Source of the DNA: Marinicella algicola | GTDB taxonomy: Bacteria > Pseudomonadota > Gammaproteobacteria > Xanthomonadales > Marinicellaceae | DNA length: 64,000 nt | NCBI RefSeq assembly: GCF_028401385.1 | Contig: NZ_JAQOMR010000001.1 | Coordinates: 2,234,501 to 2,298,500, forward strand | Direction: 5' to 3' | In this document: positions 51,966 to 62,574 of the stretch, piece by piece | How the letters are laid out: the number at the start of each line of letters is the position of its first letter | How positions within the stretch are numbered: the first letter of the stretch is position 1 | Program-made: the position numbers and the translations under genes | The notes under the pieces: generated by a model | What the model was told of the DNA's origin: nothing | Database searches by the model: none | What the model saw: the letters and a program-made list of their open reading frames with translations, nothing else

Positions 51966-52255
51966 TGTTCTCCAACATCGACGGTTGCCGCATAAGGATC
52001 ACCGGTCGCGATGCGCATACAGGTCGCGAAAACCACGCCCGGGCATCGAAAAGGATACAGCTCCGCTACCACTGGTGGAAGCAGAATCAGGCTATTTGGG
52101 CTACAAAGGCAATGGGTTTCAGTACAGGCAGGACACTATGGCGCAGCCGCATCAAGCCACTTTTGACGTTTGACAGGTAATGCCGGGGAACTGCAAGGCC
52201 AGTGATAGGCCACGTTCGGTTCGTCAAGGCAGGAAAGCGGCGGTCGTCGAAAGTT
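51966..52255. other. Intergenic stretch between the ATPase and MerR genes
   Basis: About 290 bases. It contains the ATPase ribosome binding site (GGAG just upstream of its ATG) and the downstream side of the MerR gene. I looked for a tRNA, which often lies beside this MerR-ihfA block in rhizobia, and found no cloverleaf. Confidence 0.4.
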
Positions 52256-52780
52256 TCAACGCACCTGATCGAGCAATCGCTTGCACTCCAGAAGATCATA
52301 GAGAACCTCCTGAAGCAGCGCGTCATCCGAACGCGCAAGCCCCGCAGCAGCGTCAACCGTTCCTTCTTCGTCTTTCTTGCGACGGAAAAAACCTGTTCCA
52401 CCGGCCTTTTTGGATCGGCCGACGATCTGGTCGTCATCAAACATAGAGGGCTGCTGGTCAGCGGACCTGCTTTCGGGAGCTACTGTGAGTGTTTCCAGAA
52501 TCTCGGCGTCACCACTGCCGATTGCGGTCACGAAACGGTTTCCGTTGGTTTTCAGCAGCTTCTGCACGCCCTTGATGGTGTAGCCGTGATCGTAGAGAAG
52601 GTGGCGAATGCCCTTCAGAAGCTCGATATCTTCCGGGCGGTAGTAGCGCCGCCCGCCACCGCGCTTCATAGGCTTGACTTGTGTAAAGCGCGTTTCCCAG
52701 AATCGCAGCACGTGCTGCGGCAATTCCAGCTCTTCCGCGACTTCGGAAATGGTGCGAAATGCCTCGGGAGACTTATCCAT
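52256..52780 (-). CDS. MerR family transcriptional regulator
   Basis: 174 residues. The MerR winged helix is at about 8-75 ([40 protein letters not shown] and [20 protein letters not shown]). There are no cysteines in the C-terminal part, so it is not a metal sensor of the classical type. The C-terminus is charged with low-complexity stretches ([17 protein letters not shown]). This gene is a constant neighbour of ihfA, fabH and plsX in rhizobia. Its target is not known to me. Confidence 0.9.
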   Translation of the reverse strand: MDKSPEAFRTISEVAEELELPQHVLRFWETRFTQVKPMKRGGGRRYYRPEDIELLKGIRHLLYDHGYTIKGVQKLLKTNGNRFVTAIGSGDAEILETLTVAPESRSADQQPSMFDDDQIVGRSKKAGGTGFFRRKKDEEGTVDAAAGLARSDDALLQEVLYDLLECKRLLDQVR

Positions 52781-52884
52781 GCTGCTTAACCATCCTCACC
52801 TGCCAAGCTGATCGAATCATCGGTATTTGAACGCGATCGCAGGCTGATGACAAGGCGATTGACGCCGACCGTGAAGGCGCGTGA

Positions 52885-53228
52885 TCAGGAAGCGTTTTTC
52901 TGTGCGACCTTTTCGGCCTTCTGCTTGCGCATCAGGTGGGCCTTAAGGATTTTCTGCTTCAGCACGTTCGATGCCTTGAAGGTCATCACCCGCCGCGGTG
53001 AAATCGGAACTTCCTCACCGGTCTTGGGGTTACGACCGATGCGTTCATTTTTGTCGCGCACCTGAAAAGTGGCGAAAGAGGAAAGCTTAACCGTCTCCCC
53101 TCAACAATCGCGTCGCATATCTCATCGATTACGGTCTCGACCAGCTCAGCCGATTCCGTTCGCGAAAGCCCCACCTTGCGGAATACCGACTCTGCCAGAT
53201 CCGCACGCGTCACAGTTTTGCCAGGCAT
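52885..53228 (-). CDS. ihfA: Integration host factor alpha subunit (frameshifted)
   Basis: About 114 residues. [20 protein letters not shown] from the ATG at 53228 begins the DNABII fold. [20 protein letters not shown] and the arm [20 protein letters not shown] with the intercalating Pro follow. The open frame leaves at 53098 ([10 protein letters not shown]). One more G in the GGGG run restores [20 protein letters not shown] and runs to 52885. With IhfB it bends DNA in replication, recombination and transcription. It lies between MerR and fabH genes. Confidence 0.93.
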
Positions 53229-53333
53229 TGCCGCATCCCAGTTTTTTTCAAATTTCCCCGTCAGCCGAACACTATTGCCGACCGGCGAAGCGGTCAAGCG
53301 GCAGCGCCAACTGAATTGACACAGGAGCGCCCT

Positions 53334-54299
53334 CTACCAGCGCAAAAGAACCGCGCCCCATGTAAAACCGCCGCCCATGGCCTCCAGCATTACCATATCG
53401 CCGCGCTTGATACGGCCGTCGCCTGCAGCTGCAGCCAGCGCCAACGGAATGGAGGCCGCCGAGGTATTGGCATGCCGGTCAACCGTTACGACCACCTTGT
53501 CAAGGGAAATGCCGAGCTTCTTGGCGGACCCTTCAATAATCCGGCGGTTAGCCTGATGTGGAACCAGCCAGTCGAGTTCATCGATGCTGATCTCCGCCTC
53601 GGCCAGCGCCGCCTCGATTACATCGGTGATCATGCCGACAGCATGCTTGAAAACCTCACGGCCTTCCATGCGCAGATGACCGATATCGCCGGTGGTCGAA
53701 ACCCCGCCGTCAACATAGAGTTTCTGGCAGTGGGAGCCGTCCGAGCGAAGGCTGGCTGCAATGATACCGCGCCCGCCGGCGTCCTGCTCATCCATCGCCT
53801 CAAGCACGACCGCGCCGGCACCGTCGCCGAAGAGCACGCAGGTCGTTCTGTCCGTCCAGTCCAGCAGCCGGGAAAACGTCTCCGCGCCGATCACGAGAAC
53901 GCGGCGTGCGCGGCCTGCCCGAATATAGTTATCAGCCGTTGTCAAAGCATAGACGAAACCGGAACAGACCGCCTGCATGTCGAAGGCAAAGCCGTGCTCC
54001 ATGCCAAGCCGGTTCTGAATATTCACCGCCGTTGCCGGAAAGGTGTTGTCCGGTGTTGAGGTCGCAACAACAATCAGGTCGATATCGGCAGGCGTCAGAC
54101 CAGCATTTTCAAGGGCATTGCGCGCAGCCTGTTCGCCGAGCGAAGCGGTGGTCTCGTCGGGTTCAGCGATGTAACGCTGACGAATACCGGTGCGCTGCTG
54201 AATCCAGGCATCGGACGTGTCCACAAGCTGGCGCAGCTCGTCGTTTGTGACAACACGCCTTGGCAGCGCAGCACCGAAACCACAGACGACAGAACGCAT
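53334..54299 (-). CDS. fabH: 3-oxoacyl-[acyl-carrier-protein] synthase III
   Basis: 321 residues, intact. It condenses acetyl-CoA with malonyl-ACP to begin fatty acid synthesis. The catalytic Cys is in [20 protein letters not shown], the His in [20 protein letters not shown] and the Asn in [35 protein letters not shown] and the C-terminal [11 protein letters not shown] complete the thiolase fold. [20 protein letters not shown] at the start fits the ATG at 54299; an adjacent ATG is at 54302. It is downstream of plsX in the usual plsX-fabH pair. Confidence 0.96.
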   Translation of the reverse strand: MRSVVCGFGAALPRRVVTNDELRQLVDTSDAWIQQRTGIRQRYIAEPDETTASLGEQAARNALENAGLTPADIDLIVVATSTPDNTFPATAVNIQNRLGMEHGFAFDMQAVCSGFVYALTTADNYIRAGRARRVLVIGAETFSRLLDWTDRTTCVLFGDGAGAVVLEAMDEQDAGGRGIIAASLRSDGSHCQKLYVDGGVSTTGDIGHLRMEGREVFKHAVGMITDVIEAALAEAEISIDELDWLVPHQANRRIIEGSAKKLGISLDKVVVTVDRHANTSAASIPLALAAAAGDGRIKRGDMVMLEAMGGGFTWGAVLLRW

Positions 54300-54347
54300 C
54301 ATGTTTTTATTCCTTGTTGGCGGGCATCTGAGCCGGAACTGCCCGCT

Positions 54348-55392
54348 TCAGGCCGCTTCCGGCCCCATGGGTGATTCATTGCGTGCATGATACTCACTCA
54401 AATCATGCTGAATCTTCGCCTGCAGTCCGTTATGCACCATATCGTAAGCAACTTCGATGGCCGAAGCATAGCCTTCAGCATCGGTACTGCCGTGACTTTT
54501 GATGACAATGCCGTTGAGGCCAAGAAACACGCCGCCATTGACCTTTCGCGGGTCCAGCTTCTCGCGCATCATGCGAAACGCGCCGCGCGCAAAAGATAGC
54601 CGATGCGCGACATCAATGTGCGTGACATCGCCGAGCGTAGATATTCCGCGATCTGGCGGGCCGTACCTTCTGCTGTCTTGAGCGCGATATTGCCTGTAAA
54701 CCCTTCAACGACGAAAACGTCGACCGTGCCCCGGCCCAGATCATCGCCTTCAACAAAGCCGGCATAATTGAGATTGTCGATATCCGCCTCGCGCAGAAAC
54801 TTGCCGGCCTCCTTGACCTGTTCCACGCCCTTCACCTCCTCGACGCCGACATTGAGCAGGCCAACAGTCGGCTTCTTCAGTTCGAACAGCGCCCTGGCCA
54901 TTGCACCTCCCATAAGAGCGAAATCGAGGAGCTGCTTGGCATCAGCACCGATGGTGGCGCCGATATCGAGAACAATGCTCTCGCCCCTGAGTGTGGGCCA
55001 TATTCCGGCAATAGCCGGCCGGTCGATATCGGGCATGGTCTTGAGACAGAACATCGCCATCGCCATCAGCGCGCCGGTATTGCCTGCCGAAACCGCCGCA
55101 TCGGTTTCATTGTCCCGCACGGCCTCGATGGCACGCCACATGCTGGAAACATTTCGGCCACGCCTCAAAGCCTGGCTCGGTTTTTCCTCCATGCCAACAG
55201 CAATCTCGCAATCGACCACGCGCGCCTGATCCTAAGCTTCGGATAGGTCGCAAGCAACGGCTCGAGAACAGCCGACTTTCCAAAAAGGAGATAGCTGATG
55301 TCCGGGTGTCGCGTCAGCGCCTGGGCAGCTCCGGCGATCGCAACCTCCGGCCCGATATCCCCTCCCATGGCATCAATGGAAATTCTTATCAA
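54348..55392 (-). CDS. plsX: Phosphate acyltransferase PlsX (frameshifted twice)
   Basis: Makes acyl-phosphate from acyl-ACP for phospholipid synthesis. About 348 residues over three frames. A TTG start at 55392 is inferred because [20 protein letters not shown] is the family's N-terminus and AGGGA lies 8 bases upstream, while no ATG fits. The middle frame carries [40 protein letters not shown] and [20 protein letters not shown]. The last frame ends [20 protein letters not shown]. Frame changes lie near 55225 and at 54585 (one T missing: [15 protein letters not shown]). Confidence 0.93.
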
Positions 55393-55590
55393 ACGTTCGA
55401 GATCCCTGTTAGCTGCATCCGGAAAAGCCGGGCCAAAATACCGTTTTTGCTGCGTGAAACAACTGCCGAGCGACAAAAACTCCAAATTAGATGTGTTTTG
55501 CCGAAGGGCCTGTGATAGCGGGTTTGCATCCCGGCTGAAAGACACTACTCCTTTGCGGGCCGCGCTCGCGGAGCTCAGCCTGTAGCCGCG

Positions 55591-56167
55591 CTATCCGCCA
55601 CCTTTCAAGTTCTTCAAAACAGCAAAAGGCGATACCTTTTCCTGAGCGACCTCCTCCACTGTTTCATCATCATTAACGTCAGCCGGCAGCTCGGCATCCG
55701 GTTTTCGCGGATAGGGATCAATTGCAAGCCCGATTGCTTCCATCACCACGGCAGCGAGATCAATCTCGGTTCCACTGAAGGGTTCGGGATCATCGGGGCC
55801 CTCAGGATCAACAAGAAGCTCCCTTCCTCATTCAGCTTGCGCCGGAACTGCCTGGAGCCATCCGGCAGATAAGTCACATCCACCGCCTCGTCGATATCAG
55901 TTTCGATCGGCTCAAGCGTCACCACACAGGACTGCACCACATGTGCCCTCACCTGCCCGCGCACCCTCACCCCTCGCGCCGCCACGGCGTAATCCTGAGA
56001 TCGGCGGAAAGGCTTGTGACGGCATCGACATTCAGAAAATCCGCAGTCGGACCAAGCTCGCCGGCTTCGGCATCAATTCGCATATCGAAGGGAACGGCGG
56101 CTGCACGTGCCACGGCGAAGGGCCGCGCAAACGGCAGCGGAATTTCATTCGTGTTCTTGTCAGGCAC
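55591..56167 (-). CDS. YceD/DUF177 family protein (frameshifted twice)
   Basis: About 192 residues over three frames. MPDKNTNEIPLPFARPFAVA starts at 56167. GVRVRGQVRAHVVQSCVVTL and EPIETDIDEAVDVTYLPDG carry the DUF177 core with the conserved Q-x-C-V-V-T-L. The acidic end VDPEGPDDPEPFSGTEIDLA, AVVMEAIGLAIDPYPRKPDA finishes with GGG at 55591. The two changes are one-base losses in GGGG (about 55969) and GGG (about 55822). YceD proteins are linked to 23S rRNA metabolism. Here it lies upstream of plsX as in other rhizobia. Confidence 0.85.
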
Positions 56168-56714
56168 GTCGTGTCTCCACGCTTTCGGGTACGAGAAAAC
56201 TCACCATCCCCGTCTCCACCACAATTTCGTCAATCCGGTCAAGGTGGTCGGCGTTTTCCAGCATCCAGCGGGAGAGCTCTGCCATTTGGGAATGGTCCGC
56301 CTCCGTATCGTGAATATTGTGGGAAAGCGCAATAGCAAGCTGATCGAGATCGCGATCCTGAAGACAGCGGACATAGCGCTCCAGGCGACCGTAGAACATG
56401 CCCGCAAGTTTCTTCATCCGTTTGGGCACCGAATTATCACCGACGCCCAGTTCGCGAATCGAATAATCGATATCCATGAAAAAGGCGTCGATAACCTCCT
56501 GCGCCAGCTGCTTTCCGCTTTCCGAAGAGTTGGACGTGCGCTGCAGAAACAGAATCATGACCACCGAGAGCATTTCGAAACGACCCATTACAGTGTCGGG
56601 CACATTGCAGCCGGTATAAAAGCATGGCTGGCGCGCAGTCGCCGTGATCACGCCATATTGACGCTGTACGATCTGCTTGTTCGCACGCGCCCTGCCGAAA
56701 ATCCTAAGTACCAT
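56160..56714 (-). CDS. Ubiquinol-cytochrome c chaperone family protein (CBP3-like)
   Basis: 184 residues, intact. The family's features are visible: VMGRFEMLSVVMILFLQRTS, AQEVIDAFFMDIDYSIRELG and VGDNSVPKRMKKLAGMFYGR. These proteins resemble mitochondrial Cbp3, needed for assembly of the cytochrome bc1 complex. The gene is upstream of yceD and overlaps its start by eight bases, so the two are translated together. It is divergent from bamE (+, 296 bases away). Confidence 0.9.
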   Translation of the reverse strand: MVLRIFGRARANKQIVQRQYGVITATARQPCFYTGCNVPDTVMGRFEMLSVVMILFLQRTSNSSESGKQLAQEVIDAFFMDIDYSIRELGVGDNSVPKRMKKLAGMFYGRLERYVRCLQDRDLDQLAIALSHNIHDTEADHSQMAELSRWMLENADHLDRIDEIVVETGMVSFLVPESVETRRA

Positions 56715-57010
56715 CCCACTCTCTTCAATCCGCTGTGACCTATGACTGCAACACGCCCGTCACAATTGCATCCGGGCCAAAGCTGGTTTATCCAGTGATA
56801 TTGGAAAACGCGAGGCTTCGAAGTATTCCGGTAACAGTCGGTCTGTGTCCCCAAACCGAACCATTTCAATGGTAGTTTGCGCATCGCCTGCCCGCAACCG
56901 GGAATCGTTGCTGATACCGCCGTTTGGCGCTTCGGTGCCATCGCGGATGAAACAAATGACAGCTGGCGGCTGGTCTGTCCGGCCCGAAAGTGAATTTTGC
57001 TAGGGAGTTT

Positions 57011-57536
57011 ATGTTGAAGACGCGCCGACAGTATTTTGATTTGACGCCGGTCTCGTCCGGCTACCGCAGGTGCACTCGTCGCCGTCACGCTTCTGGCCGC
57101 CAGTTGCTCGACAACGGACGTTATTGGCAGCAAGGACGTATTCTATCAGGGCTACGTCATTGATGACGAGATGCTGCAACTGGTCAAGGAAGGATCGAGC
57201 CGCGAACAGGTTCTGCTAACACTGGGCGAGCCGTCGACCACCGCGACCTTCGACAACGAGGTTTTCTTCTATATTTCACAGAAGAAAGAGCGCCGGTTCA
57301 CCTTCCAGAAGCCGCGCCTCGTGGACCAGGAAATTCTCGCGATCTATTTCAACGGTCAGGGCCGTGTTGACAAGATCGCCCGGTACACAATGCAGGATGG
57401 CCGCGTTGTAGACATGGCGTCCGACATCACACCGACCGGAGGCAAGGATATCACCTTTATCCAGCAAATCTTGCAGGGCTCCGGCTCCAGCGCCGCCCGC
57501 GACTTCTTCAACACCGGTAGCAACGCCATTCCGTAA
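57011..57536 (+). CDS. bamE: Outer membrane assembly lipoprotein BamE/OmlA (frameshifted in the signal peptide)
   Basis: About 175 residues. MLKTRRQYFDLT from the ATG at 57011 begins in one frame. The lipoprotein signal continues in another (AGALVAVTLLAASCSTTDVI), with the lipobox L-A-A-S-C, and VFYQGYVIDDEMLQLVKEGS next. The BamE domain is then in frame: SREQVLLTLGEPSTTATFDN and EVFFYISQKKERRFTFQKP. One base is missing near 57060. It is anchored to the outer membrane and helps the BAM machine insert beta-barrel proteins. Confidence 0.92.
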
Positions 57537-57663
57537 GTCGCAGCCACAGACACGCCTCGCGCCCCATTCTGGCGCGCGGCGGCGGCCTGGAGGGGCAACC
57601 TCTTTGATGACAGGGGCTGGCCAGAATTGTCGGGGATAGCCGCGAGTTTCCAGCCATCAGACA

Positions 57664-57696
57664 AAAAACCCCGCCATTGCAGCGGGGTCTTTTTTG
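57664..57696. terminator. Bidirectional terminator between bamE and hppA
   Basis: The stem ACCCCGC at 57669-57675 pairs with GCGGGGT at 57683-57689 over a seven-base loop, with AAAAAA before and TTTTTT after. It can stop bamE transcripts (plus) and hppA transcripts (minus). Confidence 0.9.
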
Positions 57697-57740
57697 TTCA
57701 CGGCATGTTGTCCTTCGGGCAAATGCCCGAAGACACTTCC

Positions 57741-59883
57741 TCAAGCCAGGACTGCCAGCAGAAGTAGCGCAACGATGTTGGTGATCTTGATCGCCGGGTT
57801 CACGGCCGGTCCGGCCGTATCCTTGTAGGGGTCGCCGACCGTATCACCGGTTACGGAAGCCTTGTGGGCTTCAGATCCCTTCTCGTGGGTCACTCCGTCC
57901 GCATCGACGAAACCATCCTCAAAGCTCTTCTTGGCGTTGTCCCATGCACCACCGCCCGAGGTCATCGAAATGGCGACGAACAGGCCGTTGACGATCACGC
58001 CCAGAAGCGAGGCACCCAAGGCTGCAAAGGCGGAGGCCTTCGAACCCGACAGCAGCCACACACCGAAGAAGACAACCAGCGGCGCCAGAACCGGCAGCAG
58101 CGAGGGGATGATCATCTCGCGGATTGCGGCCTTTGTCAGCATATCAACGGCACGGCCATAATCCGGCTTTTCAGTGCCGCTCATGATGCCGGGCTTTTCC
58201 TTGAACTGGCGGCGCACTTCGCTGACGACCGCACTGGCCGCACGACCGACCGCCGTCATGGCGATGCCACCGAACAGGTATGGAATGAGGCCGCCGAAAA
58301 TCAGGCCTGCAACCACGTAAGGGTTCGACAGCGAGAACGAGATATCGCCCATATTGGCGTAGAAGGGATAGGTATCCCCGTTGGCCGCGAAATAGGCGAG
58401 ATCGTTCGAATAGGCAGCGAACAACACCAGTGCACCAAGCCCCGCAGAACCGATGGCATAGCCCTTCGTGACAGCCTTGGTGGTGTTGCCGACGGCATCC
58501 AGCGCATCGGTCGATTTGCGGACTTCCGGCGGAAGCCCCGCCATTTCGGCGATCCCACCGGCATTGTCGGTAACCGGGCCGAAGGCGTCGAGCGCCACAA
58601 TCATACCGGCAATGCCGAGCATGGCGGTAACGGCGATGCCCGTGCCGAAAAGGCCTGCCAGCTGATAGGTGGAGATGATGCCACCGCAGATGACGATTGC
58701 GGGAAGCGCCGTCGCCTCAAGCGAGACGGCAAGACCCTGGATCACATTGGTGCCATGGCCGGAGACCGAGGCCTGGGCAATGGAGACCACCGGACGTTTG
58801 CCGGTGCCAGTGTAATACTCGGTAATGACCACGATCAGCGCGGTGACGATCAGGCCGACAATGCCGCAGAAGAACAGGTTGAGACCGGTGATGTTGCGAC
58901 CGGCAACCTCGCCCAGCGAACCGAAACCGACCGTCGCCCATGTGGCGAGACCAAGCCCGACAATAGACAGCAGGCCGGTGACGATCAGGCCGCGATAGAG
59001 CGCGCCCATGATCGAGCCATTGGAGCCGAGCTTGACGAAGAAGGTACCGACGATCGAGGTCAGGATGCAGACCCCGCATATGGCGAGCGGCAGCAGCATG
59101 ACATCGCCGAGAATGGCGGCTCCACCGAAGAAGATGGCACCGAGCACCATGGTGGCGACAACCGAAACCGCGTAAGTCTCGAACAAGTCCGCCGCCATGC
59201 CGGCACAATCACCGACATTGTCACCCACATTATCGGCAATCGTCGCCGGGTTGCGCGGATCGTCTTCGGGAATGCCTGCTTCGACTTTGCCCACGAGGTC
59301 GCCGCCGACATCGGCACCTTTGGTGAAGATACCACCGCCGAGACGGGCAAACACCGAAATCAGCGAGGCGCCGAAACCGAGTGCGACCAGCGAGTCGATC
59401 ACCAGCCGATCATTCGGCGCATACCCCATGATAACTGTGAGGTAATAATAGTAGACCGACACGCCAAGAAGCGCGAGGCCGGCCACCAGCATGCCTGTGA
59501 TCGCGCCGGATTTGAACGCAATGTCGAGACCCGCCGGCAGGCTGTAAGACGCGGCCTGCGCGGTACGGACATTGGCGCGCACGGAAACATGCATCCCTAT
59601 GAAGCCCGCGGCCCCGAAAGCACGGCCCCGATAACGAAGCCAATCGCCGCACTCAATGACAGCAGCAGCCAGGCCAGCACGAAGACCACCACACCCACGA
59701 TCGCGATCGTGGTGTACTGGCGCAGCAGATAGGCTTGCGCCCCTCCCGGATAAAGCCCGCAATTTCCTTCATGCGCGGCGTTCCCTGATCGGCGACCATC
59801 ACCGAACGCGTCGCCCAGAGCGCATACACGATCGACAACAGGCCGCAGACAATCACGGCAAGCAGTATCGTCATTTCTCGCAT
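57741..59883 (-). CDS. hppA: Proton-pumping membrane pyrophosphatase, K+-independent type (frameshifted twice)
   Basis: About 714 residues and 16 helices. It couples pyrophosphate hydrolysis to proton export. It starts [20 protein letters not shown], with AGGGAAGGA upstream; the second Met, MTILL, is an alternative start. The frame is lost at about 59746 (GGGG one short: [15 protein letters not shown]) and again at about 59623 ([13 protein letters not shown]). Substrate-binding motifs are [39 protein letters not shown] and [35 protein letters not shown] has Lys where potassium-dependent enzymes have Ala, so this one should be K+-independent (known family rule). Confidence 0.95.
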
Positions 59884-60308
59884 TCCTTCCCTCTACGGCA
59901 GGGTCCGGAACAAGGCTTCAGCCGCCCGGATCCGCCGAAATTGTTCACCGGCCAGCCCATTCTGCTGCCCTGAATAAACTTCAGGACAACAGCGTAAACC
60001 GCACCGTTTAATCCGCAGAACGCCTCTTTCCCTCCACGCCCTGTGGGCAGACACGAGAGTGCTGTGGAGTGAGCGAAGCGTCAAGTGCTTCGGCTCGACT
60101 TTAGGAGACCGTCATGCAGGCGGGCTTTGCGCTATCGCAAAGGTGGGCGGCAAAAATGAAACGATTTAACCCCAAATTCCGGACATGGCCTCTACCCAAT
60201 TTGGCCTTTGTGCCGCCGCCTCCCGAAGCCCAGCATCAAAAAAGAGTTGCATAATAAATTTAACGGTATTAATTTAATGAAATTAAATTAATAGAAAGAA
60301 GAAGAAAT
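59884..60308. other. Divergent regulatory region between hppA and the TetR gene
   Basis: About 425 bases with no supported gene. The hppA side contains a TTGACG-like -35 box on the minus strand (near 60085). The TetR side is very AT-rich (60240-60308) and contains the dyad described separately. Confidence 0.45.
60268..60292. promoter_or_regulatory. Palindrome upstream of the TetR gene, candidate operator
   Basis: ATTAATTTAAT (60268-60278) and ATTAAATTAAT (60282-60292) form a perfect 11-base inverted repeat with three bases between. It ends 16 bases before the TetR-type ATG, the usual place of an autoregulatory operator. Pure A/T dyads can also arise by chance in AT-rich DNA. Confidence 0.5.
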
Positions 60309-60950
60309 ATGGCCCGCCCACGCAAGGAACTGCAGATCGAAATTGAGAAGGCCGCTGTCACCGCTACCGTTGGCCTTCTGTCGACCTGTGCGATCGATGA
60401 CATTTCGCTTGGTCGGATCGCCCGTCAGATCGGATGCAGCGCACCGGCGCTCTACACCCACTTTTCCAACAAGAGCGCGCTTTTGAGGGCCGTGCACGAC
60501 GAAGGCTTCAGGATGATGCTCGATCAGAAGCTGAAAACGGCAGCGCGCCATCACTCCGCTCCCATCGACCGGCTGTGGGATGGCGGGTTGGCCTATCTCC
60601 AATTCGCCTTTGAAAACCCGAATCTCTACCGCCTGATGTTCGATCCCCCGAAGGAAACGGGCATGTCCGGCAATCCTTTCGAGACGGATACCGGCGCTCG
60701 CTGCCTCTGCGTCCTGGTCGGCGCGGTTGAAGCCTGTCAGGCGGCGGGATACCTGCCGCAAGCCGAGGCCGGAAAGATCGCGTTCCTGCTTTGGTCGACG
60801 GTTCACGGGGCGGCGATGCTCACCCTTCTCGACCGCGCGCCCGTGGCTGAAAATGAAGATCCCCGTGACGCGGCTATCGCATCCGTCGACTCATTGATGC
60901 GTTTCCTGATCGCGACCGGCGCGCAACCGGGTTCGCATGCCAACGCCTGA
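60309..60950 (+). CDS. TetR/AcrR family transcriptional regulator with WHG-type C-terminal domain
   Basis: 213 residues, intact. The DNA-binding helix-turn-helix is at about 15-60 (TVGLLSTCAIDDISLGRIAR, QIGCSAPALYTHFSNKSALL). The ligand domain has LYRLMFDPPKETG and FLLWSTVHGAAMLTLLDRA, the WHG motif (here VHG) that names the family. The gene faces a gene for a DUF6544-like protein, 111 bases downstream on the same strand, which may be its target. Confidence 0.92.
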   Translation: MARPRKELQIEIEKAAVTATVGLLSTCAIDDISLGRIARQIGCSAPALYTHFSNKSALLRAVHDEGFRMMLDQKLKTAARHHSAPIDRLWDGGLAYLQFAFENPNLYRLMFDPPKETGMSGNPFETDTGARCLCVLVGAVEACQAAGYLPQAEAGKIAFLLWSTVHGAAMLTLLDRAPVAENEDPRDAAIASVDSLMRFLIATGAQPGSHANA

Positions 60951-61061
60951 CGTGCCCTGCTCCATTCGCACGCGCAAAGAACGCATCACCCTACCGACTT
61001 GACCCATCGTGCTTTCCCGACAGCCTTTCCGGCTTTCGGGCCGATGCACCAGGAGACCCCT

Positions 61062-61912
61062 ATGTTTATACGGATTCTGAAATACGCCGCCGCAGCCCTT
61101 GCCGTCATCGTAATCGCGCTGATGGCGTGGATCGGCATTTCACATGTCATAACCGAGCGCGAGATCGCCGGCCATGGGCGCAAGGTACGTGCCATTGCCG
61201 CGCAGGCCGGATTTCCTCAGCCATCCGACGCTCAGATGCAAGCATTGCCCGCGCCGGTGCAACGCTATTTCGATTTTGCAATCAAGGATGTCAAGCCCAC
61301 CTTAACAGTGGTTTCCCTTGCTGAGGAAGGCATGTTCCGCCGGCCGCTGACGGAGGTGTTTGAGCCGACCCAGGCCGAACAGACGATTTCGTTGTCGAGC
61401 CCGGCCCTGCTTTTTGCTGCAACGACGCCTATCGCCCCAGGGGTCGAAGCACGGGTCTACGATTTCTTTGCAGACGGCGAGATGGAGATGCGCGCGAAGC
61501 TTGCCTCGACACTGACCGTCGTTGACGAAAAGGCCTCTCCGGAACTCAACCGGATATCTCTCAGGCGTTGGCTGCTGGAAAGTCCGCTCATGCCGGTGGC
61601 GTTGCTGCCCGGCGGCCCGGTCCGCTGGGACCCCATCGACGAACACAGCGCGCTGGCGACAGTTAGCGGGTTCGGACTCGAGGCGAGCATGATCGCCACC
61701 TTCCGTGAAGATGGCAGCCTCGCAAGTTTCGACGCCACCGAAGACGGCGATCTGACGACGCCTTATCACGGTTCCGGCGAACATTCGCAACGCAGCGACT
61801 ACCGGCCCGTGGCGGGGATGATGATCCCCACACATTCACCATCGCCCGCGCTGGAGAGGGGCGGATCGAACCGTTCTGGAAAGGCCGTGTTACCGAAATC
61901 AGTTTCGACTGA
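61062..61912 (+). CDS. DUF6544-like membrane-anchored protein (frameshifted near the end)
   Basis: About 283 residues from the ATG at 61062 ([20 protein letters not shown]), one N-terminal membrane helix. The rest is a beta-rich domain: [20 protein letters not shown], then [20 protein letters not shown] and [20 protein letters not shown], a pattern seen in DUF6544 (formerly DUF6920) proteins. The frame is lost at about 61828, and the expected end [19 protein letters not shown] with EISFD closes at 61912 in another frame. The function is unknown. It is convergent with nusB and shares a terminator with it. Confidence 0.75.
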
Positions 61913-61935
61913 CAGAACGAACATCACCTGCCGAA

Positions 61936-61970
61936 AGGCCTGAGTGTCGGCAACGCACTCAGGCCTTTTC
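61936..61970. terminator. Bidirectional terminator between the DUF6544-like gene and nusB
   Basis: AGGCCTGAGTG at 61936-61946 pairs with CACTCAGGCCT at 61956-61966 over a nine-base loop, followed on the plus strand by TTTT and, read on the minus strand, by TTTC. It marks the 3' ends of both converging genes and argues that nusB ends near 61971, not 61799. Confidence 0.85.
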
Positions 61971-62422
61971 TCAAGCCGCTCGCGCCGCGCGATCCGATCG
62001 AGCACGGCATTAACAAGCTTGCCCTCGTCGCCCTCGAAGAAGGCGGTGGCGATTTCGACATATTCGGTGACGATGACGGCGGTCGGGACGTCCGGCTTAT
62101 TCGTGATCTCGAAGACGCCCGCGCGCAGAATAGCCCTGAGCGTGGAATCGAGCCGCGAAAGCGTCCAGCCCTCAGAAATGGAGGCGGAAATCTTCGGATC
62201 GAGTGTCTTCTGGTCACGCACAACGCCGGTGACGATCGAACGGAACCAGGCCGGATCGGCCTTCAGATATATGTCGCCGTCGATTTCCTTGCCCAGACGA
62301 TAGACCTCGTATTCGGCCAGGACATCGGCAAGCGCCGTTCCAGCGAGATCCATCTGATAGAGCGCCTGAACGGCGGCAAGGCGCGCGGCGCCCCGCTGAT
62401 TTGCGGTCTTTTCGGTCGTCAT
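61971..62422 (-). CDS. nusB: Transcription antitermination factor NusB (frameshifted at the end)
   Basis: About 150 residues from the ATG at 62422 ([20 protein letters not shown]), with [60 protein letters not shown] and [20 protein letters not shown] as NusB helices. The open frame runs on through the terminator to 61799, which is not credible. A one-base loss in the CGCGCGGCG run near 61990 puts the natural stop TGA at 61971, just before the terminator. NusB with NusE binds the boxA site of rRNA leaders. Confidence 0.92.
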
Positions 62423-62574
62423 GATACTCCTCGCATTCCGAAAGGATGCGGTCATTTCTAAAGGCCGCGCGATATCGCCGGCACATGGTCATGAGCGGCT
62501 AAACCACGCCAGCCGGACACTTGCAAGTGTTTTGCTCGATCCAAACGGATGCGAGGAACAGAATTGCGCTGAGC

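Noticed and set aside
57864..59732. A 622-codon plus-strand frame
   Set aside because: It is antisense to hppA, whose motifs are unmistakable. The translated product is low-complexity His/Arg/Asp-rich.
61799..61970. The long C-terminal extension of NusB to 61799
   Set aside because: It reads through a strong terminator and antisense to the neighbouring gene; a one-base error restores the usual length.
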